A stretch of DNA of 64,000 nucleotides from an uncultured Bacilli bacterium. GTDB lineage: Bacteria; Bacillota_I; Bacilli_A; RF39; UBA660. The position numbers were made by a program, and so were the translations under genes. The stretch lies in the NCBI GenBank assembly GCA_934102215.1, contig CAKOSH010000008.1, positions 1 through 64,000 of the forward strand. Direction: 5' to 3'. Position 1 is the first letter of the stretch. Every line of letters starts with the position of its first letter. The notes under the pieces were generated by a model. That model did not search any database. It was not told where the DNA came from and worked only from the letters and a program-made list of their open reading frames with translations. Shown in pieces: positions 33,539 to 43,385 of the stretch.

Positions 33539-35900
33539 CTGTTAATTTTTTTACTAAAGCGAAATCTATTTCTCTTTTGGCAGGGTCGCTTCCTATACAT
33601 TGGACTATGATTTGATCGCCATATCTATAGACAACTCTACCTTTCTTAGTATATCCATAAAGAGAATCATTATATTCATACACGAATGGTTTTTTATGAA
33701 GTTCTATGAATTGTTGTATTTCATTTGGATCAGTAAGGCTTTCTAATTCTTTTGAATCATCTTCACTTATCATCCATTCTACTTTTCCATCAATAAATTT
33801 ATCATTTGTTTGAGCAAAGAATGATGTAGGCATTGGTCCATCAAGTGTTGCTTCAAATGTTTGTCCAATTCTGTCTTGCATGTAAACTGCATCATAATAG
33901 TCATCAGTTGCATATTCGCATTCAGCACTTGTTCTTTCACATTCTGAAATATGGTCGCATACTTCAGTTAAGTATGATGCCCAGAAACTTATATTTTCAG
34001 GACTAGTATCTTTTTCAATAATAAATACTCTAAATATCGTATGAACAAGTAAATCACACATTCTTCTAATAGGAGAAGTAAAGTGTGTATAATCTCTATC
34101 ATGTGCTTTTAGACCAAGTCCAAAATGACCTTTAGGTTCTGGTGAATATCTTGCTTTTTGCATACTTCTAAGTAGTTTTTTACTAAATACTTTATAATGT
34201 TCTTTATCTTTTAGATATTCTAATAATTCTTGAATATCCTTACTACTTACATTTTCTGGATTTATCTTTTTTGGATAATTTACTCCAAATACTGATAACA
34301 TTTTCATAAAATCTTCTATCTTTTTAGGATTTGGATCTTCATGAATTCTAAATACAAATGGTACCATATTTGGTATTATTTGTGATAATGCATTGCATGT
34401 GAATCTAGTAAATCCAACATTCGCATAAATCATATGATTTTCTATTATTGATTCAGCTGGTCTTTGAACTCTTGGAACAATATCAATTAATTTGTCATTT
34501 TCATCAAATATTTGTTTCTTTTCACTTGTATTTTCAAAATCAATTTTACCTAATTTATGAAGTTTATTATCCATTACTTTAGAGATAACATACATCAATT
34601 TGATAATATCTCTTATTGGTAAATTTATTTCATTACCTGGTTTTATATATTCAATGTTATTGTATTCTAGTAATCTCTCTCTTGTAATTCCATTTTTGAA
34701 TGCAATGTCATCTATTGTTTCATTTTGTTTAACTGTGTATTTTATTGTTATGTAATCTTTTGTATCTTCAGTTTCTTTATCTTCTAGGATATCTTGTACA
34801 GCATCATAATTCATTTTCTTTTTAGATTTTATAACTGAAATGTATACTTTTTCGTTAACAATGTTTCCACCATGATCTATTTCCATTTCACATGTCATAG
34901 CGTATCTATCTTCATTTGGATTTAGTGAGCAGATTCCATTTGAAAGTTCTATTGGAAGCATTGGTCCTACTTTATTAGCAAGATAATCTGAGTTACCTTT
35001 TAGTTCAGCATAATTCCATACTGGTGTATTTATCTTTACATAATAACTTACATCAGCAATGTCAACTGTTACTTTATAGTTTCCGTTTTCACTTATTTCA
35101 TCTTGTACAGCATCATCAATATCTTTTGTATCTTTACCATCCATTGTAGTAGTTGCTTCACCTCTTAAATCAACTCTACCTTTAGATATTTCTTTTTGTA
35201 TTTCTTCTTCAGTTAAACTGCTTGGAAATGTCTTGGCTTGCTCTTTTACTTCTTCTGGCATAAATAAATGAACACCAAATTCACTAGCAATCATAGCTAT
35301 TTCAGTATCATTACCTGGAGCATTTTTGTGCCCTATTGGATAATCTATTTTAGCAAGGACTCTGCCTCTACTTATATCTTTTACATAGTCAAGATGTACG
35401 ATTAATCCATCTACCAAAGTAAAATCACAATCACTTGTGTCAACATCAACTTCATATGGTAATTCAGTGTCAAGTATCTTTACAGTTAGTTTACCATCGT
35501 TATCAACAACTTCACCCATACTTTTACCAAGTGACCTCTTTAGAACTCTTACAACTTTACCTTCAGTCTTATCTTTATTAGTATAATCAACAAGTACTAA
35601 ATCTTTATCAGTAGCGCCATTCATATTATTTTTGGCAATGAAAATATCTTCTCCATCTTTTACTAATAAGTGTGCATTACCTTTTCCATGCATATCAAGA
35701 GTACCTGTTAGAAGTTCATTTTTAACATAACCATTATGATTAGTTTGTCTTAATATACCTTCTCTACATAGCTTTTCAAGTTCTCTCATAAGTTCTTCAT
35801 AATCTTTAATAGTACTATTTTCCATTATTTGGTTCATAATTTCCATAGCATTTAAACTCTTATTATTTTTTTCAATTACTTTTAATATTTTGTCTCTCAT
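33522..35900 (-). CDS. rnr: Ribonuclease R with a LysM-like insertion
   Basis: 3'-5' exoribonuclease, 792 residues. Order: N-terminal winged helix, two cold-shock domains, RNB catalytic domain with the Asp cluster at 254, 260, 262 and 263 (MDGKDTKDIDDAV), and a C-terminal S1-like domain. Within RNB, after MNYDAVQDILEDKE and before MYVISKVMDNKLHKLGKIDF, residues about 387-430 read like a LysM module (YTVKQNETIDDIAFKNGIT, then LLEYNNIEYIKPGNEINLP). Relatives have only a short loop there. Catalytic residues are intact. The usual context secG-rnr-smpB is kept. Confidence 0.94.
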   Translation of the reverse strand: MRDKILKVIEKNNKSLNAMEIMNQIMENSTIKDYEELMRELEKLCREGILRQTNHNGYVKNELLTGTLDMHGKGNAHLLVKDGEDIFIAKNNMNGATDKDLVLVDYTNKDKTEGKVVRVLKRSLGKSMGEVVDNDGKLTVKILDTELPYEVDVDTSDCDFTLVDGLIVHLDYVKDISRGRVLAKIDYPIGHKNAPGNDTEIAMIASEFGVHLFMPEEVKEQAKTFPSSLTEEEIQKEISKGRVDLRGEATTTMDGKDTKDIDDAVQDEISENGNYKVTVDIADVSYYVKINTPVWNYAELKGNSDYLANKVGPMLPIELSNGICSLNPNEDRYAMTCEMEIDHGGNIVNEKVYISVIKSKKKMNYDAVQDILEDKETEDTKDYITIKYTVKQNETIDDIAFKNGITRERLLEYNNIEYIKPGNEINLPIRDIIKLMYVISKVMDNKLHKLGKIDFENTSEKKQIFDENDKLIDIVPRVQRPAESIIENHMIYANVGFTRFTCNALSQIIPNMVPFVFRIHEDPNPKKIEDFMKMLSVFGVNYPKKINPENVSSKDIQELLEYLKDKEHYKVFSKKLLRSMQKARYSPEPKGHFGLGLKAHDRDYTHFTSPIRRMCDLLVHTIFRVFIIEKDTSPENISFWASYLTEVCDHISECERTSAECEYATDDYYDAVYMQDRIGQTFEATLDGPMPTSFFAQTNDKFIDGKVEWMISEDDSKELESLTDPNEIQQFIELHKKPFVYEYNDSLYGYTKKGRVVYRYGDQIIVQCIGSDPAKREIDFALVKKLTDGNNK

Positions 35901-35970
35901 ATCTACCTCACTTTCATTTTATCATATAAATTAAAAAGTTCATAAAAAAATATGAACTTTTATGTATTTT

Positions 35971-36183
35971 TTATATTGATAAGATAAATGATATTACTAT
36001 AAATGCAAATCCTAAAACGTAAGTAAGTCTTGTTATTACTTTTTCAAGACCTCTTTCTTTTGATTTACCAAGTAACATTGCATTTCCACCTGTTATTATT
36101 TGACTAGCATCACTAGCTTTATTACTTTGTAATAGAACTACTACTATTAATATAACAGATATTATTAATAATACTTTTTCCAT
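35971..36183 (-). CDS. secG: Protein-export membrane protein SecG
   Basis: 70 residues with two membrane helices (about 2-20 and 50-68) joined by a loop with ASQIITGGNAMLLGKSKERG, the SecG pattern. ATG at 36183 follows GGGAGAAATCAAT; longer upstream readings are not supported. First gene of secG-rnr-smpB. Confidence 0.9.
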   Translation of the reverse strand: MEKVLLIISVILIVVVLLQSNKASDASQIITGGNAMLLGKSKERGLEKVITRLTYVLGFAFIVISFILSI

Positions 36184-36207
36184 ATTGATTTCTCCCTTGC
36201 GCTTTGT

Positions 36208-36236
36208 ATTATACAATAAATATTAGTTTTATGCAA
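36208..36236 (-). promoter_or_regulatory. Promoter of secG-rnr-smpB
   Basis: Minus strand -35 TTGCAT (36231-36236), 17-base spacer, -10 TATAAT (36208-36213). Confidence 0.75.
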
Positions 36237-36245
36237 ATATTTATG

Positions 36246-36301
36246 TGATTATTCTGCTTTTTATGATGTTTTATTTGACTTTTTATGATTATTCTGCTTT
36301 T
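36246..36301. repeat. Direct repeat at the 3' end of eno
   Basis: A 16-base block (plus strand TGATTATTCTGCTTTT) at 36246-36261 is repeated exactly at 36286-36301, 40 bases apart. The second copy covers the last codons and stop of eno; the first is downstream of the gene. Confidence 0.75.
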
Positions 36302-37530
36302 CTACTTTCTAATTGTTCTTCTATTTCAAGAAGCCTATTAAATTTACAAATTCTTTCTCCTCTTGAAACTGAACCGGTTTTTACAAATGGTATATTTAAT
36401 GCAACAGCGGCATCAATTATGAATGTATCTGTTGTTTCACCACTTCTATGTGACATTATGCATGTATATTTATGTTTTTTAGCAAGAACAATTGTCTCTA
36501 AAGTTTCAAAGAATGTTCCTATTTGATTAGGCTTAATTAATATTGAATTACATAATCCATTTTGAATACCATGTTCTAATTCTTTTTTATTTGTTACGAA
36601 TAGATCATCTCCAACAATGTTAATTCCTTTGCCAAGTTTTTCTGTGATTAATTTGAATCCTTCATAATCATTTTCATCATAAGGATCTTCAATTGATATA
36701 ATTGGATAATTTTTAACAAGGTCCATATAATACTCTAATAATTCTTCTTTGCTTAGGAATTTATTTTCTATTTTATATGCTTTATTTTGCTCATTGTATA
36801 TTGATGATGCGGCTATATCAAGTGCGATAAACACATCTTTTCCAGGAATGTAACCTGCACTTTCTATTGCTTTTATTATATATGATAATGCAGCACGATT
36901 GCTTTCTAAATTTGGTGCGAAACCACCTTCATCGCCAACTGATGTTTCATGTCCTTCATTATCTAATATTTTTTTAAGAGCGTGAAATACTTCACTAGCA
37001 CATCTAAGACCTTCTTTAAAAGATTCTCTTTTGGGAACTATCATGAATTCTTGAATATCTAAGTTATTTTTAGCATGCATACCACCATTAATAATATTAA
37101 ACATTAATTTTGGTATTCTTTTCTCTCTTGGATTTAAATATTCATATAGTTCTTTATGTGCTTCACTAGCGGCCGCTTTTATACATGCTAGACTAACTCC
37201 AAGTGTTGCATTCGCACCAAGTTTACTTTTATTTGGTGTCCCATCAAGTTCAATCATTTTATAATCAATTTCTTTTTGATGAGTAACATCCATACCAAGT
37301 AAAGCATCTTTAATTATTGTGTTTACATTGTTTACAGCCTTTAGTACACCTTTACCACAGTATCTTTCATCATTATCACGAAGTTCCAATGCTTCACGAG
37401 AACCAGTTGATGCTCCTGAGGGTACTGCTGCAATGCCTATTCCTCTTTCACTTTTTACAGTTACTTCTACAGTAGGATATCCTCTTGAATCCAATATTTC
37501 TCTAGCTTTAATATCTATTATTTTACTCAT
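36289..37530 (-). CDS. eno: Enolase
   Basis: Glycolytic enzyme converting 2-phosphoglycerate to phosphoenolpyruvate. 413 residues, a little short of the usual 430. N-terminal [14 protein letters not shown] and [15 protein letters not shown] loop, catalytic His and Glu region, [13 protein letters not shown], and the signature [19 protein letters not shown] with KTGS. One family block, usually IGTLTETFE, is IGTFFETLE here. TAGGAGGATTAATA before ATG. Confidence 0.96.
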   Translation of the reverse strand: MSKIIDIKAREILDSRGYPTVEVTVKSERGIGIAAVPSGASTGSREALELRDNDERYCGKGVLKAVNNVNTIIKDALLGMDVTHQKEIDYKMIELDGTPNKSKLGANATLGVSLACIKAAASEAHKELYEYLNPREKRIPKLMFNIINGGMHAKNNLDIQEFMIVPKRESFKEGLRCASEVFHALKKILDNEGHETSVGDEGGFAPNLESNRAALSYIIKAIESAGYIPGKDVFIALDIAASSIYNEQNKAYKIENKFLSKEELLEYYMDLVKNYPIISIEDPYDENDYEGFKLITEKLGKGINIVGDDLFVTNKKELEHGIQNGLCNSILIKPNQIGTFFETLETIVLAKKHKYTCIMSHRSGETTDTFIIDAAVALNIPFVKTGSVSRGERICKFNRLLEIEEQLESRKAE

Positions 37531-37623
37531 TATTAATCCTCCTATAATTATCTATGTATTAATTATACAATTTTTTTAATAAATATGCTATAATATTATT
37601 AATTTAAAGGAGTGAATTTTTTT

Positions 37624-38877
37624 ATGTCTATAGAAGAAATTAATGCTACTACATTTGGTGAATTTGCAAGTAAGCATGTACTTAAAAACTTTTTTCAAAC
37701 AAAAGAATATGGTGAACTTATGTCACACAGTGATTTTTCAGTTATGTATATAGGTGCCTATCATAAAGATATATTGGTCGCAGCAAGCCTTGTTTTATAT
37801 AAAACATTGAGTGCTAATATTAAGTATGGATATGCTCCTCGTGGATTTTTAGTAGATTTTTACAACACTGATTTATTAAAAGCATTTACTCGTAAAGTTA
37901 AAGAATTCTTTTTAAGAAGAGGATTTGCATTCATTAAGATTAATCCTGAAATTACATATTCAGTTATAGATTTTGATAATAAAAGTAAGACAATTAATTC
38001 TAAAAATAAAGAGTTAATTGCTAATTTAAAAGAGCTTGGCTATGATAAATTAAAAGATAATTTATATTTTGAATCACTACTTCCTAAATACACACCTGTT
38101 ATATATTTGCCTACATATGATTTTAATAATTTAGATCAAAATATGGTTAAAAATATGAGAGAAAGTGAATACAAAGGAATAAGACTTGTATCTCGTGGTG
38201 AAGAAGAACTTGAGAAATTCTATTCTTTCGTAGAGGATAAAAAAAATAAAACTCTTACTTATTATAAATATTTCTATAAAACTTTTAAACAGAGTAATAT
38301 GGTAGACTTATTATTCGCAGAAGTAAACTATGATACATATGTAAAATATCTACAAAAAGAATATATTATTGAACAAGAAAATAATGATAGAATAAATATT
38401 GAATTTAATAAAAATCCTAACAGTGCTGATATTTATAAAAGAAAAACAGAATCAGATAGAAATCTTGATAGAATCTCTAATGATATAGCGAAAACTAATT
38501 TAAGAATGCAGGAAAATAAGACAAAGGAATATCTTGGAGCTGCATTTGTTGTTAAATATGAAGGTAGAGTTACAATAATAATTACTGGTAATAATAATGA
38601 TTTTTCAAGTATTGATATTAAGACTTTCTTGTTTTATAAGATTATTGAAGAATATAAGAAGGCTGGTTATTTATATGTAGACTTATATGGAATTACTGCT
38701 GATTTTAGTGATACCAATCCATATAAAAAACTTAATGATTTTAAACTTAAATTTAAACCTACCACATATGAATATATTGGTGAATTTGATTTAATTGTGA
38801 ATAAACCATTCCATCAATTATTGTGGTCAACAAATAAAATACAAAAAGAATTTTATAAACCTGCGATTAGGTCATAG
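37624..38877 (+). CDS. FemAB/FemX-family peptidoglycan aminoacyltransferase
   Basis: Adds amino acids from aminoacyl-tRNA to the lipid II peptide in Gram-positive wall synthesis. About 417 residues with the FemABX signatures: NFFQTKEYGELMSH near the N-terminus, KYGYAPRGFLVDF, FAFIKINPEI, NMRESEYKGIRL, and a long charged segment (about residues 230-300) that corresponds to the coiled-coil arm. The final GNNNDFSSIDIKTFLFYKIIEEYKKAGYLYVDLYGI (family block around residues 325-360) is the second GNAT core. AAAGGAG and ATG at 37624; a TGC-TATAAT extended -10 lies near 37590. Confidence 0.88.
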   Translation: MSIEEINATTFGEFASKHVLKNFFQTKEYGELMSHSDFSVMYIGAYHKDILVAASLVLYKTLSANIKYGYAPRGFLVDFYNTDLLKAFTRKVKEFFLRRGFAFIKINPEITYSVIDFDNKSKTINSKNKELIANLKELGYDKLKDNLYFESLLPKYTPVIYLPTYDFNNLDQNMVKNMRESEYKGIRLVSRGEEELEKFYSFVEDKKNKTLTYYKYFYKTFKQSNMVDLLFAEVNYDTYVKYLQKEYIIEQENNDRINIEFNKNPNSADIYKRKTESDRNLDRISNDIAKTNLRMQENKTKEYLGAAFVVKYEGRVTIIITGNNNDFSSIDIKTFLFYKIIEEYKKAGYLYVDLYGITADFSDTNPYKKLNDFKLKFKPTTYEYIGEFDLIVNKPFHQLLWSTNKIQKEFYKPAIRS

Positions 38878-38933
38878 AATTTGGATCATTATAAAAGGCT
38901 AGCTATGTTTGCTAACCTTTTTGTTTGCTTGTC

Positions 38934-39170
38934 TCACACATATTTTTCAATGTCTTTTGGCACTTTATCTTGAATTATCATATCAATTATTTTATTTTCC
39001 TTTTCTTCGCTCACTTCACGACCAGTAATAAAAGATAATTCGTGTATAATGTCTCTTAACGTATTTTCATTTTTGTAGTCTCCATCTTGGAGTTTTCTCG
39101 CTAAAGATATTATTGTATCCTTACTTACCTTTGTTTTTTCTTCTATTCTATTAAAAAGATTATCATTCAT
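38934..39170 (-). CDS. Stage VI sporulation protein F-like
   Basis: 78 residues. The order FNRIEEKTKVSKDTIISLA, then DYKNENTLRDIIHELSFITGREVS, then KENKIIDMII follows SpoVIF of Bacillus, a small protein needed for late spore coat assembly. No signal or membrane segment. AGGTGATAT precedes the ATG at 39170. With YunB further on it suggests spore formation. Homology is by eye. Confidence 0.7.
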   Translation of the reverse strand: MNDNLFNRIEEKTKVSKDTIISLARKLQDGDYKNENTLRDIIHELSFITGREVSEEKENKIIDMIIQDKVPKDIEKYV

Positions 39171-39220
39171 ATATATCACCTAAAATATTATATGTTTTGA
39201 TAATCTTTTTGTTTCAGTTT

Positions 39221-40459
39221 TTAAAAATTAAACATTAACCACTCTGGTTTGTAAATCATTAAGAATCCAATTATTAACATTATGATACCACCTATCAAAT
39301 GTGAATATTTACCAAATTTATTTGATATGGCTTTTATTTCTAGTGTTTTCATCGCTATTACAAATATAACTATATCGTCAATTAGGAAGAAGAAAACATA
39401 TATTAGTGAATAAATAATTTGTGCTGTTTTGCTTACTTCATTTACAGTTAATATTTGTGTAAACATTACAGGTAACCCAAGTGAACATAGTAATTCTATT
39501 ATGTTTACAGAGGCCGCTAACGCAACGATTCCTAGAAGTGCTAGGATGAATGATTTTTCTTTTATTATTTTTTTGATTGAATTTATAATTTTCTTTCTGC
39601 CACTTTTGTCTACTACTTCACATCCATCATCTTCTTTTATAAAGAAAAATTTTAATATTGTTAGAATTCCAAAGAATACTGCGATTATACTAATACCCAT
39701 TCTAATAAATATTATTTTATTTAGGAATACTGCTAGATTTAGCCAAGAAATTAAGAATAGAAAATATACTAGGGCTGATGAGAAAAGGAATGTTATACCA
39801 AGTGCCCATTTTCTTTTTGTGTTTTTCATTCCTAAAAGCATTGATATCAAAAATATTAGTATCCACATTGCGCAAGGGTTAAATCCATCAACTAGTCCTA
39901 TTATGATTGTCGATAGTAATATTGGTACTTCTTTTCCCTTTTTCTTTCCAATTATTGGAATGCTTATTTCACTATCCTCGTACTTTTTTCCATCCTCCTT
40001 TAGGTTTTCTTCTTCCTCTGTTGTAGTCCCTAAGTAGATGCCAACTTTATCTTTAAAGTCAAAATTTGAATAGTACGTTATTGTATTTTTTATTCTTTCT
40101 GGAGTTATCTCACTGTCATAACCAGTAATGACATTGTTTCCAATTATTAAATATGGAACTCCATTGCTGTTATCATTAAGTATTTTTTTAACTTCCCTAT
40201 ACTTTTCCTGATTTTCTTTATTACTCCAAACTTCGTATCTATTTAGTATGACGTGCTTATTTTCTTCTAAATATGTGTCCAAAAACTTTTCAAGTTCTGC
40301 ACAGTGTGGACATTTATCGCCATAAAACAAATAGATATTTAGTTTTTTTTCTTCGCCATGTATTATTAGTGGAATAAATAGTGCTACTATCAGTAGTGTT
40401 TTAAGTATTTTTTTTATAATATTTGTTTGAATTTGGTTTATTGTAACTTCTTTTATCAT
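39221..40459 (-). CDS. DsbD-like protein: thioredoxin domain fused to CcdA-type membrane domain
   Basis: 412 residues. A membrane segment (about 16-34) leads to an external thioredoxin-like domain with redox motif CPHC (YLFYGDKCPHCAEL) and the cis-Pro loop GVPYLIIG. A linker of acidic residues precedes six or so membrane helices (185-412) with LVDGFNPCAMW and ELLCSLGLPV, the paired Cys of CcdA/DsbD transporters that carry electrons across the membrane. Overlaps the small thioredoxin upstream by four bases (ATGA), so both act together in thiol redox chemistry outside the cell. Confidence 0.85.
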   Translation of the reverse strand: MIKEVTINQIQTNIIKKILKTLLIVALFIPLIIHGEEKKLNIYLFYGDKCPHCAELEKFLDTYLEENKHVILNRYEVWSNKENQEKYREVKKILNDNSNGVPYLIIGNNVITGYDSEITPERIKNTITYYSNFDFKDKVGIYLGTTTEEEENLKEDGKKYEDSEISIPIIGKKKGKEVPILLSTIIIGLVDGFNPCAMWILIFLISMLLGMKNTKRKWALGITFLFSSALVYFLFLISWLNLAVFLNKIIFIRMGISIIAVFFGILTILKFFFIKEDDGCEVVDKSGRKKIINSIKKIIKEKSFILALLGIVALAASVNIIELLCSLGLPVMFTQILTVNEVSKTAQIIYSLIYVFFFLIDDIVIFVIAMKTLEIKAISNKFGKYSHLIGGIIMLIIGFLMIYKPEWLMFNF

Positions 40460-40710
40460 ATGATTTCCTCTATTATCTTTATAAATTCTTCTTTTTTATG
40501 TTCTCCACGCAATCTATCAATTTCTTTTTCATTTTTGAAAAATATGAATACAGGAAGAATTTTTCCTGCGTTATATTTATCAATATCATCAAAATCATAG
40601 TCAAGCTCTTCAAATTCTATATTTGGATACTCTGTTTTAATTTGATTTGCAATTTTATTCATTATGATGCATGATGGGCAACCTAATGATGTTATCTTTA
40701 TTATTTTCAT
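40456..40710 (-). CDS. Small thioredoxin-like protein
   Basis: 84-residue thioredoxin-fold protein with CPSC (ITSLGCPSCIIMNK) and a cis-Pro segment GKILPVFIFF. No signal peptide, so it is cytoplasmic and could supply electrons to the membrane protein encoded four bases overlapping downstream. TTAGGAGTCTAAC before ATG. Confidence 0.85.
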   Translation of the reverse strand: MKIIKITSLGCPSCIIMNKIANQIKTEYPNIEFEELDYDFDDIDKYNAGKILPVFIFFKNEKEIDRLRGEHKKEEFIKIIEEII

Positions 40711-40746
40711 GTTAGACTCCTAATAATTTTTACTTATTTTATATTG

Positions 40747-41499
40747 TTATTTTATTTCCTTTGACTTTTGAATTTTATAAGTTACTTTCACAATTGTTTT
40801 TCTAGGTAGAAGTCTATTTGCAAATACTCCTAGTTTAATTGTGAATCCTGGAATTATAATTAATTTATTTTTTTTCATACATTTTAATGTGTACTTTACT
40901 ACGTCTATACTTTTTAATGATTTTACTCCAAATTTAACATGTGCTCTATCATTAAATCCTGTATCAACTGGGCCAGGACATAAAATATGAATTTTAACTT
41001 TACTTTTATCTCTTCTTAATTCTTCATAAACTCCCATTGTCAAGTTATATACATATGATTTTGTTGCATAGTATGTTGACATAAGTGGACCTGGTTCAAA
41101 TGCTGCTGATGAAGCTACATTTAATATTTCTCCTTTATCTTTTTTAACAAAATCTTGTAAGAATAATTTTGTTAAAATATGATATGTTGTTACATTTAGA
41201 TCAATCATATTTAATTCATTATCCAAGTCAGTCTTGATAAACTTTCCAAATGCCCCAAAACCAGCATTATTTATTAATAAGTCAATTTTTCCTTGATATT
41301 TGTTATATAATTTATACACATTTTCCCTTACACTTAAATCCATAACTTCTATGTAAACCAATGTCTTTAATTCTCTTGATAATTTTTCTAATTTTTCTTT
41401 TGATCTTGCAACAAGTACTAAATCATACCCTTGCTTTGATAATTCCTTTGCAAAATCCTTTCCAATACCATTTGATGCTCCTGTAATTAATGCTAACAT
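40747..41499 (-). CDS. Short-chain dehydrogenase/reductase
   Basis: 250 residues of the classical SDR family. Cofactor loop TGASNGIGKDFAKEL with an Arg shortly after beta 2 (VARSKEKL) that favours NADPH, NNAGFGAFG, catalytic Ser in NVASSAAF and YxxxK in YYATKSY. Resembles DltE/YqjQ-type reductases with a C-terminal basic tail. Substrate unknown. GGGTGATAAA before ATG. Confidence 0.88.
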   Translation of the reverse strand: MLALITGASNGIGKDFAKELSKQGYDLVLVARSKEKLEKLSRELKTLVYIEVMDLSVRENVYKLYNKYQGKIDLLINNAGFGAFGKFIKTDLDNELNMIDLNVTTYHILTKLFLQDFVKKDKGEILNVASSAAFEPGPLMSTYYATKSYVYNLTMGVYEELRRDKSKVKIHILCPGPVDTGFNDRAHVKFGVKSLKSIDVVKYTLKCMKKNKLIIIPGFTIKLGVFANRLLPRKTIVKVTYKIQKSKEIK

Positions 41500-41545
41500 T
41501 TTATCACCCTACTTATTATTTTATCACACATTTAAAAATATAAAA

Positions 41546-41572
41546 AGAAGAAGTTATTTTGCAACTTCTTCT
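41546..41572 (-). terminator. Terminator of rny
   Basis: Minus-strand hairpin AGAAGAAGTT / AACTTCTTCT followed by TTTTATATTTT; the stem includes the last rny codons and the stop. Confidence 0.88.
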
Positions 41573-43107
41573 GCTCTTGTTTCTCTAATTACAACAACCT
41601 TGATTGTACCAGGGTATTGCATTGTTTCTTCAATTTTATCTTTTATTTCTCTTGCAACTTTGTAACTAGATAGGTCATCAATTTGATCAGGCTTTACGAT
41701 AACTCTTAATTCTCTACCTGCTTGCATTGCAAATGTTTTCTCAACACCTTCAATGCTATTTCCTATTGTTTCTAGTTCTTCAAGTCTCTTAACGTAATTT
41801 TCTAAAGAGTCATTTCTCGCACCTGGTCTTGCGGCGCTAAGTGCATCAGCAATTGCTACTAATTCTGAAATAATGTATTCAGCTTTTTTGTCGCCATGAT
41901 GTGATTCAATTGCATTAATAACAACTTTATCCTCGCCATGCTTTTTAGCTATATCCGCTCCTATTTCAACGTGACTTCCTTCAACTTCAAAATCAATTGC
42001 TTTTCCTATATCATGTAGAAGGCCTGCTCTTTTCGCTAATGAAACATTTTCACCTAGTTCGCTAGCCATAAGACCTGCTAAATGTGCAACTTCTTTGCTA
42101 TGAGCAAGTGCATCTTGACCATAACTTGTTCTAAATGCAAGTTTTCCAACTAACTCTACAATTTCAGGGTCAACCTTTGAAATACCTAATTCAAATAGAG
42201 CTTCTTCACCTTTTTCTTTAATAATTTTCTTGTAATCTTCGCAAACTTTATCATAAAGTTCTTCGATTCTTGCAGGATGAATTCTTCCATCTTTGATTAG
42301 TGTTTCAAGTGTAACCTTTGCTATTTCACGTCTTAATGGGTCAAATGAAGATAATACTATTACTTCTGGAGTGTCATCAATTATTAAATCTACTCCTGTT
42401 ACAGCCTCGATTGTTCTTATATTTCTTCCTTCTCTACCAATGATTCTTCCTTTCATTTCGTCGTTAGGAAGTTCGACTGTACTTACAGTCTGTTCACTCG
42501 TAACATCACTTGAATACCTTTGCATGCTTGAAACAATCATTTCTTTTGCTTTTCTATCTGCTTCAAGTTTTGCTTCATCTTCTCTTTCTTTTAAATAAAC
42601 AGCGATTTCTCTGTTCATTTCTTCTTCTACTTTTTTAAGTACCATTTCTCTAGCTTTTTCTTTAGAAAAACCAGATATTTTTTCTAAAAGAGCGATTTGC
42701 TCCTTTATTATACTCTCCATTTTTGCATCTTTTTCTTGAATTTCTTTTTGCTTAGCTAATAAATCTTTGTCTTTTAGTTCAAGGTTTTTTTCTCTTTCTG
42801 TTAATAATTCATCTCTTTTGTCTAAACTCTTTTCCCTATTGTCAATTCTTTGATTAAGTTCATTTAGTTCTTTCTTTTTTTCCTTAATCTCTGTGTCAGT
42901 TTGATTTTTTAATTTATAGCTTTCTTCTTTTAATTCTAAAACGCCATCTCTTTTAGCTTTTTCAGCTTCTTTTTTGGCATCCTGAATTATTTTTTCAGCT
43001 TCCTTTTGTGCTGCACTTACTTTTAACTTATTTATAAGTATCATAATGAATGCACCAACAAATAATCCAACTACTACAAGCAAAATGGAGAAGACTACAT
43101 CGTTCAT
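41554..43107 (-). CDS. rny: Ribonuclease Y
   Basis: Membrane-anchored endoribonuclease that starts mRNA decay in Firmicutes. 517 residues: N-terminal membrane helix ([21 protein letters not shown]), long coiled coil to about residue 200, KH domain with [17 protein letters not shown], and HD domain with [15 protein letters not shown]. Ends in [16 protein letters not shown] at 43107 follows GGAGGAAAGATAT. Confidence 0.96.
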   Translation of the reverse strand: MNDVVFSILLVVVGLFVGAFIMILINKLKVSAAQKEAEKIIQDAKKEAEKAKRDGVLELKEESYKLKNQTDTEIKEKKKELNELNQRIDNREKSLDKRDELLTEREKNLELKDKDLLAKQKEIQEKDAKMESIIKEQIALLEKISGFSKEKAREMVLKKVEEEMNREIAVYLKEREDEAKLEADRKAKEMIVSSMQRYSSDVTSEQTVSTVELPNDEMKGRIIGREGRNIRTIEAVTGVDLIIDDTPEVIVLSSFDPLRREIAKVTLETLIKDGRIHPARIEELYDKVCEDYKKIIKEKGEEALFELGISKVDPEIVELVGKLAFRTSYGQDALAHSKEVAHLAGLMASELGENVSLAKRAGLLHDIGKAIDFEVEGSHVEIGADIAKKHGEDKVVINAIESHHGDKKAEYIISELVAIADALSAARPGARNDSLENYVKRLEELETIGNSIEGVEKTFAMQAGRELRVIVKPDQIDDLSSYKVAREIKDKIEETMQYPGTIKVVVIRETRAEEVAK

Positions 43108-43132
43108 ATATCTTTCCTCCATTACTTCTTTC

Positions 43133-43187
43133 TAGAAGTTATACTAACTTCTAATAATATTGTAAAGTTTTATAGGGCACTTGTCAA
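43133..43187 (-). promoter_or_regulatory. rny promoter and leader hairpin
   Basis: Minus strand -35 TTGACA (43182-43187), 17-base spacer, -10 TACAAT (43159-43164). About seven bases further on the RNA would begin with a perfect hairpin AGAAGTTA-GTA-TAACTTCT (43134-43152), then the ribosome site. Confidence 0.82.
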
Positions 43188-43330
43188 TAAATAATTTTTT
43201 ACCATGATTATTTTATGGACAATTAATAATTTCATATTCATCACCTAAAGGTTTAAAACATTTTTAATATATTATTCTTATTATTAACGATTATCTATAA
43301 ACAGTTTATCTTTATATTTTATCAAATTAA

Positions 43331-43359
43331 AAATGTATTTCTTTTTTTGAAATACATTT
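43331..43359 (-). terminator. Terminator of the DacA-like gene
   Basis: Hairpin AAATGTATTTC / GAAATACATTT with an A/T loop followed on the minus strand by TTTAATTT. Confidence 0.85.
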
Positions 43360-43385
43360 TACGATTATTATTTTAATATTCTATT

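Noticed and set aside
33110..35900. tmRNA gene near smpB
   Set aside because: No gap of suitable size around smpB and no tRNA-Ala-like 3' end; it must be elsewhere in the genome.
43123..43385. Small structured RNA (SRP RNA, 6S or similar) between rny and the DacA-like gene
   Set aside because: No conserved SRP Alu or domain IV sequence is visible; the stretch is explained by the rny promoter, its leader hairpin and the downstream terminator.
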